This document shows, piece by piece, positions 37,501 to 44,832 of a stretch of 64,000 nt of DNA. Within the stretch, counting starts at the first letter, position 1; each line of letters starts with the position of its first letter. The DNA comes from Calothrix sp. PCC 7507. Its GTDB lineage: Bacteria; Cyanobacteriota; Cyanobacteriia; Cyanobacteriales; Nostocaceae. Below the pieces are notes generated by a model that worked only from the letters and a program-made list of their open reading frames with translations, had not been told where the DNA came from and did no database searches. A program made the position numbers and the translations under genes. The DNA lies in NCBI RefSeq assembly GCF_000316575.1, contig NC_019682.1, positions 2,540,001 through 2,604,000 on the forward strand. The letters run 5' to 3'.

Positions 37501-37883
37501 TAAACATCTATGCCTTTGTGGGGATTATCCTACTGATTGGTATTGTCAAGAAAAATGGGATCATGATGGTTGACTTTGCGATCGTGGCTCGCAAACAAGG
37601 CAAAAGTCCTTATGATGCCATCTATGAAGCCTGCGTTGTCAGGTTCCGCCCCATCATGATGACGACAATGGCGGCGCTGATGGGAACTTTACCCATCGCT
37701 CTCGGTTTAGGTGCTGGTGCCGATGCTCGCCGTCCCCTTGGTCTAGCAGTGGTTGGTGGACTAGTATTCTCCCAGTTCCTGACACTTTACCTAACGCCTG
37801 TTTTTTACACCTACATGGAGTCGTGGCAAACACAAATAAAAAAACACCAATGGCGTAAACAGCCAAATTCTACTGCGTTTTAA
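34533..37883 (+). CDS. RND-family efflux pump, inner-membrane subunit (AcrB/MdtC-like)
   Basis: A 1116-residue RND permease that exchanges protons for drugs or other hydrophobic compounds. The start is typical (MNLSEIFIRRPVMTVLVMLG). The first domain has the HAE1-type ELP-like loop VSDLPNVDYPSIQV, and the TM4 acid pair is in VGFVVDDAVVMLEN. Twelve helices and two large periplasmic loops fit the family. Between the two halves (about residues 525-570) a loop is enlarged by a 16-bp tandem repeat that encodes GDREIRRQGDREIE. It overlaps the fusion-protein gene by 4 bases, so the two are translated together. Confidence 0.93.
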   Translation: MNLSEIFIRRPVMTVLVMLGILIFGLTSYRLLPVSDLPNVDYPSIQVTANLPGASPETMASSVATPLEQQFSSIAGLSAMNSTSSLGSTQITLQFDLNRQIDGAAQDVQAAIAKAARQLPANMPNPPSYRKVNPADQPILYISLNSSILPLSTVNKYADTLLAQRLSMIDGVAQVQIFGAQKYAVRIKVDPQSLNAKGIGIDEIADAIAKGNSNLPTGTLYGTQQNATIQSNGKLNDAADYRSLTVAYRNGAPVQLGELGQVLDSVENDKIASWFFVGAKEPVHKEVGEKSSAQTNPQAKSRNPGVRAILLAIQRQPGTNTVEVVDAIKKLLPDFRKQIPAAVNMDILYDRSQPIRESVTDVQFTLLLTIVLVVLVIFLFLRNISATVIPSLAVPLSLVGTFGIMLLLGYSLDNLSLMALTLSVGFVVDDAVVMLENIVRHMEMGESRMEAALNASKEIGFTILSMTISLVAVFIPVLFMGGILGRLFREFAVTISVAILVSGFISLSLTPMLCSRFLRPSHQQEETGRSGDREIRRQGDREIESQQVGTEGVAHDSTVMTQDLPPTPNSTVSKRLRMRNLNRWLYNLSEGVFNGMLRGYEWSLRQSLKYHRTTMVISAAILVATIYLFMVVPKGFIPSADVGQITATTQGGEDISFEEMVKHQQAVAAIARRDPNIAAFNSSVGSAAGTNAANSGRIFISLKPREERKLNADQVVQELKPKLSGIPGIKVFLQNPPAINIGGQQTKAQYQFTLQSPNIQELYQYAPALEAKFRTLSDLQDVNSDLQIKNPQVRVEINRDQASALGLTANQIETALSNAYGTRQVSTIYASDSQYQVILGVDTQYQQDVNALDLLSIRAPSGQLVPLNAVATVKKDVGPLTINHTGQLASVTLSFNLKPGVSLGSVTSKIEQLARATLPASISTGFQGSAQAFQSSLQGLGLLLLIAILVIYIVLGILYENFIHPLTILSSLPSAGFGALLTLLIFQVDLNIYAFVGIILLIGIVKKNGIMMVDFAIVARKQGKSPYDAIYEACVVRFRPIMMTTMAALMGTLPIALGLGAGADARRPLGLAVVGGLVFSQFLTLYLTPVFYTYMESWQTQIKKHQWRKQPNSTAF
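36107..36154. repeat. 16-bp tandem repeat inside the RND pump gene
   Basis: Three copies of GGAGACAGGGAGATCA (the last ends TAG). Total 48 bp, a multiple of three, so the frame is kept. It falls in the cytoplasmic loop between the two halves of the pump. Confidence 0.85.
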
Positions 37884-37977
37884 ACCCATCGTCGCAGTCC
37901 CTACCCTCAACGAAGAGGCAGGGGGAAATGACTTTTTCCTCCTGCTGTAAAGCTTCTTCGTATTATGGGTCTGAGTA

Positions 37978-38285
37978 TAGGCTGTTGACTTTGATGGAAT
38001 TTCCTCATTTTTGGTTCATGCAACTTTTGTGTCATTGCGTAAAGCCTTCTCGAAGAGAGGCTTGTCTGCGACACGCTGCGCGAACGCCAACGGCATAGCT
38101 TCTCCTGCCGGAGAGGTTGCGCCAACGCTTAACGCGTAGCGTCTCGCACCAGAGGAGGAACGACGTTCACGAAGTGTTCCCGCAGGGTAGCAATCGCAAA
38201 GACGGGGATTGCTTCGTTCCTCGCAATGACAAACATATTCTGCATGAATTTTGACCTTCTAGAAAGGCACAGAGTCAACACCCTA
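37978..38285. repeat. MITE-like element C, copy C1
   Basis: Bounded by TAGGCTGTTGACTTTG and CAGAGTCAACACCCTA, with TA at both outer ends. The inside is an imperfect long palindrome starting GTCATTGCG and ending CGCAATGAC, filled with other small repeats (for example GCGTAGCGTCTCGC and CACGAAGTGTTCCCG). Confidence 0.7.
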
Positions 38286-38309
38286 GTCTGAGTCCCCCTG
38301 CTCCCATTA

Positions 38310-38781
38310 GTGTCAACTTAAGCTCAAACGTTTACCCGACAAGCTTTTTACCCCTCCCCTCTGTCCCCTCCCTAATGCCTTTTGGGGCTACGGTGTACAC
38401 ACAAATCGGAAAATATTACCTGCATTCATTTTCATTTGGTAGGGTGCGTTAGGACGGAGTCCGTAACGCACCAAAAATCTGGGATGGTGCGTTAGCCTCC
38501 GGCATAACACAACGCCAGTTCCCTCAAGTCGGGAAACCCGCCCACGTGACTGGCTCCCCTACTTTTAAAGGTTTTGGGGTGATTAAATCACTTGTGTGTA
38601 CACCGTAGCTTGTGAAGGGGGGAAACAAGAAAATTCAGTTCCCTCCCATTGTGTACACCGTAGTAACAAGGGGAGGGGAGATTTTGTGTCAGCAAAGCCA
38701 GGGTGGGGTGACGCGGAGAGTGATGGTAAGTGAGTTAATTAAAAATCACGTTTTGACAAGGGTTTCACGTTAAGTTGATAC
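38310..38781. repeat. Composite repeat B variant (B5)
   Basis: Starts GTGTCAACTTAAGCTCAAACG and ends TTAAGTTGATAC. Its first 70 bases resemble the half copy at 23320-23397 (both run into CCCCTCCC-rich sequence), not copies B1-B3. The interior is interrupted by a separate element at 38388-38608. Confidence 0.65.
38388..38608. repeat. 221-bp element with 17-bp perfect inverted ends
   Basis: Ends are CTACGGTGTACACACAA and TTGTGTGTACACCGTAG, exact inverted repeats. It sits inside element B5. A lone copy of one end (TGTGTACACCGTAG) lies nearby at about 38649-38662. No coding capacity. Confidence 0.75.
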
Positions 38782-38827
38782 TAATGCCCTCATAGGGTAG
38801 CGATTGGAGCGGGTTATGGGCTACGAA

Positions 38828-39886
38828 TTATTTATTTCCTTGCCACACTGCTTCTTTAACCTTGATTTCTTTGGGAATCAATTTGATTTTGTAGAAAGTA
38901 TCGGCAACATCTTGCTGTTTAGTAATCACTTCATCTGTCAATGGCAATACATCATACTCACGCCGTTTTTCTACTTTCTCCAACACAGGTTCCGCTATAC
39001 CCAATACAGGGGAGAGGAGTTTAGCAACTTCTGTGGGATTATTTTTTGCCCAATCACTAGCTTTTTTTACCTGATCTAAAACTGTTTTCAAAGCATCTGG
39101 CTTGTTATCCACAAAAGATTTAGCAGCCAGATAATAACCACGATTGGGAGCTAATCCTGTTGCATCTGTTAAAGTACGTGCCCCTGTTGCTGCTTCTGCT
39201 GCGCCTAAAAATGGGTCCCAAATTGCCCAAGCATCAACGTTTTTACCTTCAAAAGCAGCACGAGCATCAGCCGGAGGGAGAGTTACTGGCGTAATGTCAG
39301 TGTATTTTAGTCTTGCCTTTTCCAGTGCTTTCACTAATAAGTAGTTAGCATTAGAGCCTTTGGCAAAAGCGACTTTTTTCCCTTTAAGTTCAGCCACTGT
39401 TTTAATCGGTGAATCCTTGGGAACTAGGATGGCTTCAGCTTTTGTACCCCAAGGATCGTAGGCAACATAAACAAACGGAATACCTCCAGCTTGAGCAAAT
39501 ACTGGTGGTGATTCTCCGGTGTAGCCAAAGTCAATACTTCCAGCGTTCAAGGCCTCTAACATTGGGGGTCCAGCAGGAAATTCACTCCAAGTCACGGAAG
39601 CACCGGGGAAAGCTTTCTCTAAATCCCCTTTTGCTTTCAATGCGTAGAGGATAGTTGACGCTTTTTGATAGCCAATGCGAACTGTATTGCTGCTGGCTGC
39701 TGGACTAGAACTTACACTTGGGCTAGCTGTCTGAGTCGTTGCGGATTTTTCGCTGGTGCTAGGAGAACAAGCAGAGATGGCTAGAGTCAAGCCGAGTCCC
39801 ATAGAGAATAGTAAGGACAATGTACGAATTTTTGGCTGCTGGAACTTTCGGAAAAAACCAATGGCCATGCCCAATATTTGCGTCAT
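38828..39886 (-). CDS. Aliphatic sulfonate-type ABC transporter binding lipoprotein (SsuA-like)
   Basis: About 352 residues from MTQILGMAIG; a longer start at 39922 is possible. The lipoprotein signal ends LAISAC, followed by a Ser/Thr-rich linker. The binding domain fits the SsuA/TauA/NrtA family: VRIGYQKASTILYALKAKGDLEK, GSIDFGYTGESPPVFAQAGG and WAIWDPFLGAAE. It should deliver alkanesulfonates to an SsuBC permease, but none is encoded in this window. A related lipoprotein is at 43805-44827. Confidence 0.88.
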   Translation of the reverse strand: MTQILGMAIGFFRKFQQPKIRTLSLLFSMGLGLTLAISACSPSTSEKSATTQTASPSVSSSPAASSNTVRIGYQKASTILYALKAKGDLEKAFPGASVTWSEFPAGPPMLEALNAGSIDFGYTGESPPVFAQAGGIPFVYVAYDPWGTKAEAILVPKDSPIKTVAELKGKKVAFAKGSNANYLLVKALEKARLKYTDITPVTLPPADARAAFEGKNVDAWAIWDPFLGAAEAATGARTLTDATGLAPNRGYYLAAKSFVDNKPDALKTVLDQVKKASDWAKNNPTEVAKLLSPVLGIAEPVLEKVEKRREYDVLPLTDEVITKQQDVADTFYKIKLIPKEIKVKEAVWQGNK

Positions 39887-40055
39887 GATGAGGCTGCTGT
39901 TAGGGATAAAATCAAACTTCAATACACCAAAAAAATCTACGAAAAACCAATCGATTTACAGTAGATTGAACTGCAAAAATATCACAGAAATCAAACTGAA
40001 ATCAAGTGCAGTTGCTGAATAATAGATTGTTCTGAAAGCGATGCCTAACGGCAAG

Positions 40056-40649
40056 CTAACGACTTAACAAGGACTCAGGACTGTTTAAAGCCAGATGCAA
40101 AAGAGGCGGCTCAATTTCTCGCAAAAACAGTGGCGGATTCACGGCTTTTGCTTGCTCTTGTTGCAGAGATAGCTGCCACCAGCCTACATCATGCCATTTA
40201 CCAAATTTATACCCAACCTCATGAAAGATACCTACAGGCAAAAAACCCACAGCCTCATGCACAGCAACACTGGCTAGATTAGGTAAGGCAATAGCAGCAA
40301 AGACATTATAAAAACCTTGGAGTTGCAATATCCTCAAAAGGGAAGTGTACAAGGCTTTAGCAATGCCTTTTCTCTGATGCTCAACACTGACGTACACAGA
40401 TGATTCGACAGACCATTGGTAAGCAGCACGAGTACGGTAAGGAGTGGCGTAGGCGTAGCCTAAAAGCTGACCATTAATTTCGTATACTAGCCAAGGCAGT
40501 CGCTCTTGATAACTTTTGATGCGCTCTTGAAAGTCTATTTCCCTGGGCGGCTCTAACTCAAAAGAAATTGGAGTTTCTCTGACTATTGGTGCGTAAATTT
40601 CCAGCATTTTCACCGCATCAGTTTCATTAGCCAGTCTGATTACAGCCAT
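40056..40649 (-). CDS. GNAT acetyltransferase (phosphinothricin acetyltransferase-like)
   Basis: About 197 residues from MAVIRLANETDA, with AGGAT just before the ATG; the frame extends to 40700 into a repeat. The family pattern is clear: IYAPIVRETPISFELEPP, the acetyl-CoA loop HQRKGIAKALY, then VAVHEAVGFLPVGIFHEVGYKFGKWHDVGWWQ, typical of Pat/Bar proteins acting on phosphinothricin or methionine sulfoximine. The C-terminal 25 residues are extra. Its place in a sulfur-compound region fits methionine-sulfone or sulfoximine acetylation, which is inference. Confidence 0.87.
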   Translation of the reverse strand: MAVIRLANETDAVKMLEIYAPIVRETPISFELEPPREIDFQERIKSYQERLPWLVYEINGQLLGYAYATPYRTRAAYQWSVESSVYVSVEHQRKGIAKALYTSLLRILQLQGFYNVFAAIALPNLASVAVHEAVGFLPVGIFHEVGYKFGKWHDVGWWQLSLQQEQAKAVNPPLFLREIEPPLLHLALNSPESLLSR

Positions 40650-40665
40650 GATCCTAGAGAATTGG

Positions 40666-40820
40666 GATGTAACGTCACGCCGTGTGCAACTTTCTCTCAA
40701 ACCTAACCCCCAACCCCTTCCCTACAAGGGAAGGGGAGCAAGAATCAAAGCCTCTCTCCCTATGGGGGAGAGGTTTGGAGAGGGGTTCTAAAAATAAGTT
40801 GCACATCGCGTAACGTCTCT
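40666..40820. repeat. Small inverted-repeat element upstream of the Pat-like gene
   Basis: Ends are GTCACGCCGTGTGCAACTT and the inverted AAGTTGCACATCGCGTAACG. Inside are two palindromic repeats (CCCTTCCCTACAAGGGAAGG and CTCTCCCTATGGGGGAGAG). It fills the gap between the broken monooxygenase gene and the Pat-like gene and may supply part of the latter's upstream region. Confidence 0.65.
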
Positions 40821-40824
40821 ACAT

Positions 40825-41982
40825 TCACACAGGTTGTGGTTTGAGTAAATCTGTTTTGGCAACTAGTTCACTAAATGTATTCGTAACTGGCTGCGGTGTG
40901 GTAGCTGGGGTTGTTAATGGTAAACGGGGAAAAAGTAATTCTGCAACTCGATAAGCTTCTTCGAGATGGGGATATCCGGAAAAGACAAAGGTATCTATCC
41001 CCAATTGAGCATATTCCAACATTCGTACTGCAACTGTGTCTGGATCGCCTACTAAGGCAGTTCCAGCACCCCCGCGCACTAAGCCAACACCAGACCATAA
41101 ATTAGGGCTAATTTCTAAATTTTGGCGATCGCGTAGCGTGCCGGAGGCAATCTCGCCTTGATGTAATTGTGCCATGCGCCGTTGTCCTTCTGACTCTGAC
41201 TGAGCAAACCGCTGGTGTGCAGCAGCAATTGTCTTGTCATCTACATATTGGATGAGTTCATTGGCTGCGTCCCAAGCTTTGGAAGTCGTTTCCCGCACTA
41301 TGACATGTAATCGAATCCCAAAGCGGACAATTCTACCTTGTGCTGCGGCTAATCGACGGACTTTAGCAATTTTTTCAGCTACTTGTTGTGGTGGTTCTCC
41401 CCAGGTTAAATACACATCTATATGCTTGGCTGCTACTTCTAGGGCGGCATCTGAGGAACCACCAAAATATAAGGTAGGATGGGGTTTTTGGACGGTAGGA
41501 ATTTGCAGTTTTGCACCTTGGACTTGCAAGTGACAACCAGTGAAGTTAACTTCTTCACCATGCATGAGCGATCGCCAAATTGTTAAAAACTCATCGGTGA
41601 GTTAATAACGCTGGTCATGATCTAAGAAAACGCCATCTTTAGCTAGTTCGCTGGAATCCCCCCCAGTCACTACATTTAAAATTATCCGGCCGTTAGAAAG
41701 TTGGTCAAAAGTTGCCGCCATCCTCACTGCTAATGAAGGTGACATAATCGCCGGACGAAAGGCTACGAGAAATCGTAAGTGTTGCGTTACCGCAATTAAG
41801 GAAGCCGCGACAATCCAGGTATCCTGCTTTTGTCCAGTACCGATTAACATCCCTCCATAGCCCAATTTATCAACGGCTTGAGCGATTTGTTGCATATAGG
41901 GATAAGTGGCTTGGCGTCTCCCTATTGCTGTATTTAAATAACGTTCATCTCCCTGGGTTGGTAAATACCAAAAAACTTCCAT
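40825..41982 (-). pseudogene. ssuD: FMNH2-dependent alkanesulfonate monooxygenase (SsuD-like), one internal stop
   Basis: Read as one frame this is a normal-length (385-residue) LLM-class monooxygenase that releases sulfite from alkanesulfonates. It starts [18 protein letters not shown] and has [19 protein letters not shown]. Later parts include [28 protein letters not shown] and [36 protein letters not shown] single TAA at 41602-41604 interrupts it after LDHDQRY; the frame continues at once with [18 protein letters not shown], and Glu is expected at the stop. No other damage is visible, so the mutation looks recent, or it may be a sequencing error. Confidence 0.9.
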
Positions 41983-42034
41983 ATTTCTTTAGCAAAAATC
42001 AAAATTGCGAATAAACTTATTTAAAAATAGGGAC

Positions 42035-42157
42035 TAGTACCGCAAGGCGGAAGTCAAAAGTCAAAAGTCAAAAGTCAAAAGTCAAAAGTCAAAAGTAATA
42101 CGTAGTAAGCTTTTTGGCGATTGAGAATGGTCTGCTTATTTCCGCCGTGATGTACTA
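42035..42157. repeat. MITE-like element D, copy D1, with heptamer array
   Basis: Bounded by TAGTACCGCAAGGCGGAAGT and TTTCCGCCGTGATGTACTA. Inside are six tandem GTCAAAA units, then AGTAAGCTTTTTGGCGATTGAG. The ends match those of the IS630 element at 54282-55605. Directly beyond it, TAGTACGCCACGGCGTAAATAAA (from 42156) looks like one end of such an IS. Copy D2 at 54182-54283 has three heptamers. Confidence 0.85.
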
Positions 42158-42258
42158 GTACGCCACGGCGTAAATAAAGCTACCATTTTAAAACCACACA
42201 AGGCTTACAGTATATACCTCTTACTTTCATACTTCAGACTTCAGACTTCATCCTTTTT

Positions 42259-43008
42259 TTAAACTGTCTGCAGATTTTTTTGGAATAGTTCTACCACGTG
42301 TTTCCAAGCTTCGCTAGCGGCTGCGGGGTTGTAGCTGGCGCGATGGTTGCAGAAAAAGCCATGATCTGCGCCAGGATAGCGAAAAACAGCATGGGGAATC
42401 AGATTTTTCTGTAATTCTGCTTCTATCTGTTCTGTCTGCTCTAATGGGATACCTTTGTCTTCGAGGCCAAAGAAGGCATAAATGGGGCCTTTTATTTCTG
42501 CGGTGCGGGTAATGGTAGGCTCTCCACCGCCAGGGGTTGAGTTAGGAATACCGCCACCATAGAAGGACGCTGTGGCTTTGATATCTGGGAGTGTCGCGGC
42601 TAGATAAACTACGTGACCACCAAAACAGAAACCGATGGAGCCGATCGCATCTCCTTGGACATTTGGTAGGCTTTTTAAATAGGCGATCGCTGCCTGAATA
42701 TCACTCAAAATTTCCTCTGCTGTGGTCTGATCCTTATATTTTCTCCCCTGCTGGACATCTTCAGGGGTATATCCACCTTCAAAACCGGGGGCGGTGCGTT
42801 GAAATAGAGTCGGTGCGATCGCTACATACCCCTCTTTAGCTAGTTTCTCGGCCACTTCCCGAATGTGAATATTCACCCCAAATATTTCTTGAATCACAAT
42901 CACAGCGGGGAATTTTCCTTCATTTGCGGGTTCAGCCAAGTAAGCATCAATTTGCAGATCACCGTTGGGTACTTTAATTTGACTTGTACGAATTCCTGTG
43001 TTTGTCAT
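42259..43008 (-). CDS. Dienelactone hydrolase family protein
   Basis: The 249-residue alpha/beta hydrolase has the family's Cys nucleophile in GSIGFCFGGHVVYLA, the acid in YAFFGLEDKGIPLE and the His in PGADHGFFCNHRASYNP. The start IKVPNGDLQIDAYLAEP is also typical. Dienelactone hydrolases open the lactone ring in chloroaromatic breakdown, but many bacterial members act on other esters, so the substrate is open. It stands alone on the minus strand, divergent from the VOC gene. Confidence 0.88.
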   Translation of the reverse strand: MTNTGIRTSQIKVPNGDLQIDAYLAEPANEGKFPAVIVIQEIFGVNIHIREVAEKLAKEGYVAIAPTLFQRTAPGFEGGYTPEDVQQGRKYKDQTTAEEILSDIQAAIAYLKSLPNVQGDAIGSIGFCFGGHVVYLAATLPDIKATASFYGGGIPNSTPGGGEPTITRTAEIKGPIYAFFGLEDKGIPLEQTEQIEAELQKNLIPHAVFRYPGADHGFFCNHRASYNPAAASEAWKHVVELFQKNLQTV

Positions 43009-43188
43009 GTTAGCTGTTAGTCCGCAATTGCTTGGAGGATAGTATGTTTTATGTTATGTTTTTCCTAATACTACTAAATCTCGATTGATTTATCGTAGTT
43101 TATAGAGTAGTATTTCACAAACCATATACAAAGGCAAGTCCTAAAATCAAACTAGGCAATATCAAAAAGTTATAACTGGGAGAAAAAA

Positions 43189-43623
43189 ATGACTCTTCAA
43201 GCAGTTCATCATATTCAGGTTACATATCCCCCCGAAGCGGAAGATGCAACGCATTTATTCTACAGTCAAGTTTTGGGACTAACTGAAATTCCCAGACCTG
43301 AAGTGATTCAAAACGATCCAGGAGTGTGGTATAATTTGGGAAGCATTGAATTGCATCTCAGTCAAGAAAAAAATACTAATAACCATGCGACTAGACGACA
43401 CATTTGTTTCCAAGTTGATCACTTGCAAGCCTATGAGGAATACTTAAAAGCGCATGGAGTAGAAATTATTCCTGATCAATTACCAATCCCCGGATTTAAA
43501 AGATTTTTCCTGCGCGATCCGGCTGGTAATCGGATTGAAATTACGGAAATTACCAACAATTTCCCTGTGAAATTCACGGCAGATGATTTGTCATTGAATA
43601 GACCTTCAGCAGTGGTTTCTTAA
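43189..43623 (+). CDS. VOC-superfamily (glyoxalase/bleomycin resistance) protein
   Basis: A 144-residue protein with the paired beta-alpha-beta-beta-beta modules of the VOC fold. HHIQVTYPPEAEDATHLFYSQVLGL begins it, then IELHLSQ, HICFQVDHLQAYEEYL and FFLRDPAGNRIEITE. The likely metal ligands are the first His, a Glu or His mid-chain and the last Glu. GGGAG precedes the ATG. A hairpin follows the stop at 43631. Substrate unknown; members include dioxygenases, isomerases and binding proteins. Confidence 0.87.
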   Translation: MTLQAVHHIQVTYPPEAEDATHLFYSQVLGLTEIPRPEVIQNDPGVWYNLGSIELHLSQEKNTNNHATRRHICFQVDHLQAYEEYLKAHGVEIIPDQLPIPGFKRFFLRDPAGNRIEITEITNNFPVKFTADDLSLNRPSAVVS

Positions 43624-43630
43624 ACAAGTT

Positions 43631-43660
43631 AGATACCCGATTTTTTAAATTCGGGTATCT
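43631..43660. terminator. Hairpin after the VOC gene
   Basis: AGATACCCGA and TCGGGTATCT form a 10-bp stem around TTTTTTAAAT, seven bases after the VOC stop codon. No T-run follows, so it is an untypical intrinsic terminator. About 70 bases on is a GGGGCGGGGTTTCCCCGCCC palindrome, a common dispersed repeat. Confidence 0.6.
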
Positions 43661-43804
43661 GGACACTGGCAATTTTCCTGCAAGTTAAAAATTCATACCA
43701 ATTTGAAACAAGAATACACCAGATACACTAGTAGGGGCGGGGTTTCCCCGCCCTTGACAACAATCCATGTGTCACAATCATTAATTAAATTGGTATTAAG
43801 ATAA

Positions 43805-44827
43805 TTATGAAGCCACAGATTTAGCAATCGTAGTATCAATTGCTTTATCCCAGTTTGGTTCTTGTTTAATTAGCCCCAGATTAGCTAACCGCTTGGCTTG
43901 ATCTACAAGATCATTGCGGTACTCTTCATTGGGTGTTTCAAAAATAATGTTTCTCCGTCCCAGAGTTAAAACAGCCGCTTCTGGTGAAAGCTTGTTCTCC
44001 TTGACTAGGATATCCACTGCAGCTTGACGGTTATCTTTGACCCAAATTGATGCTTGTTTATATGCTTGGAGAAACCGCTGTATTGTGTCTGGATGCTGTT
44101 CTATATACTCGGCGCGTCCAAACAGGGCGACATAATTTAATTGGTATCCTTCGCCATCTATTAAGGGAACAACCTCTTTAGCAACCTCAGCACTAGCATA
44201 GAAAGGGTCCCACGTTCCCCACACATCTATAGCACCTGATAATAATGCGGCTCTACCTGCATCGTTTTCTACCTGAATCCACTCCACATCAGTATCTTTC
44301 AGTCCCGCCCTCTCCAGTACTCGGACTGCAAATGTGTAGCTTTTTCCAGATGGATTACCGATTTTTTTACCTTTTAAATCAGTGACTTTTTTGATTGGTG
44401 ATTTAGGGAGGACTAGCAGTGCATGGGTTTTGGGACTGCGTTCAACTAAGGCGATGACACGGATTGGTTGACCAGCAGCGATCGCGGCGATTGGTGTACC
44501 ACCCAAACCCAAATCGATCGCCCCAGCTGATAATGCTTCGGTGACTGGCTTGAGCGATAACAGTCGGCTGAACTCAAAACTGGTTGACTCTCCTGCAAAT
44601 GCTTTCTCCAATAGCTTTTGTTCCCTCAATGCATGTACAGCAACATAGGGTGGTTGAAAGCCCAAGCGTAACTTAGGGGCAGTTTTGCTCGTGTTGGTGG
44701 CGGCATTTGGTCTACTATTGAGCTGTCCACAAGCCGCTAGGGCAGCTGTGGAAATACCTAATCCCAGTAATTCACGACGTTTTAGGCGACGATGATAGAT
44801 AAAAGTCACTACAATTATTCTCCGCAA
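43805..44827 (-). CDS. Sulfonate/sulfone-type ABC transporter binding lipoprotein with twin-arginine signal
   Basis: A 340-residue SsuA-like binding protein. The N-terminus has a twin-arginine motif (RRELLGLGISTAALAAC) that ends in a lipobox, so Tat export as a lipoprotein is likely. The mature part has LRLGFQPPYVAVHALREQKLLEK, GAIDLGLGGTPIAAIAAGQ and WGTWDPFYASAE. It lies 5 bases downstream of the SfnG-like gene, so the two are probably cotranscribed, suggesting that it captures the compound that enzyme uses. No permease or ATPase gene is near. Confidence 0.88.
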   Translation of the reverse strand: MRRIIVVTFIYHRRLKRRELLGLGISTAALAACGQLNSRPNAATNTSKTAPKLRLGFQPPYVAVHALREQKLLEKAFAGESTSFEFSRLLSLKPVTEALSAGAIDLGLGGTPIAAIAAGQPIRVIALVERSPKTHALLVLPKSPIKKVTDLKGKKIGNPSGKSYTFAVRVLERAGLKDTDVEWIQVENDAGRAALLSGAIDVWGTWDPFYASAEVAKEVVPLIDGEGYQLNYVALFGRAEYIEQHPDTIQRFLQAYKQASIWVKDNRQAAVDILVKENKLSPEAAVLTLGRRNIIFETPNEEYRNDLVDQAKRLANLGLIKQEPNWDKAIDTTIAKSVAS

Positions 44828-44832
44828 TTAAA

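Larger units (their letters stand above)
37884..38827. other. Repeat-filled intergenic region
   Basis: About 940 bp between convergent genes with no gene. It holds element C1 (37978-38285), a composite B-type element (38310-38781) with a nested 221-bp element, a GGTGCGTTA...TAACGCACC hairpin near 38444-38473, and pieces of the GC-rich repeat family near 38520-38570. Confidence 0.7.

Noticed and set aside
42049-42095. Origin iterons (GTCAAAA repeats)
   Set aside because: The repeats sit inside a MITE-like element with a second copy at 54182, and no replication gene or DnaA boxes are nearby.
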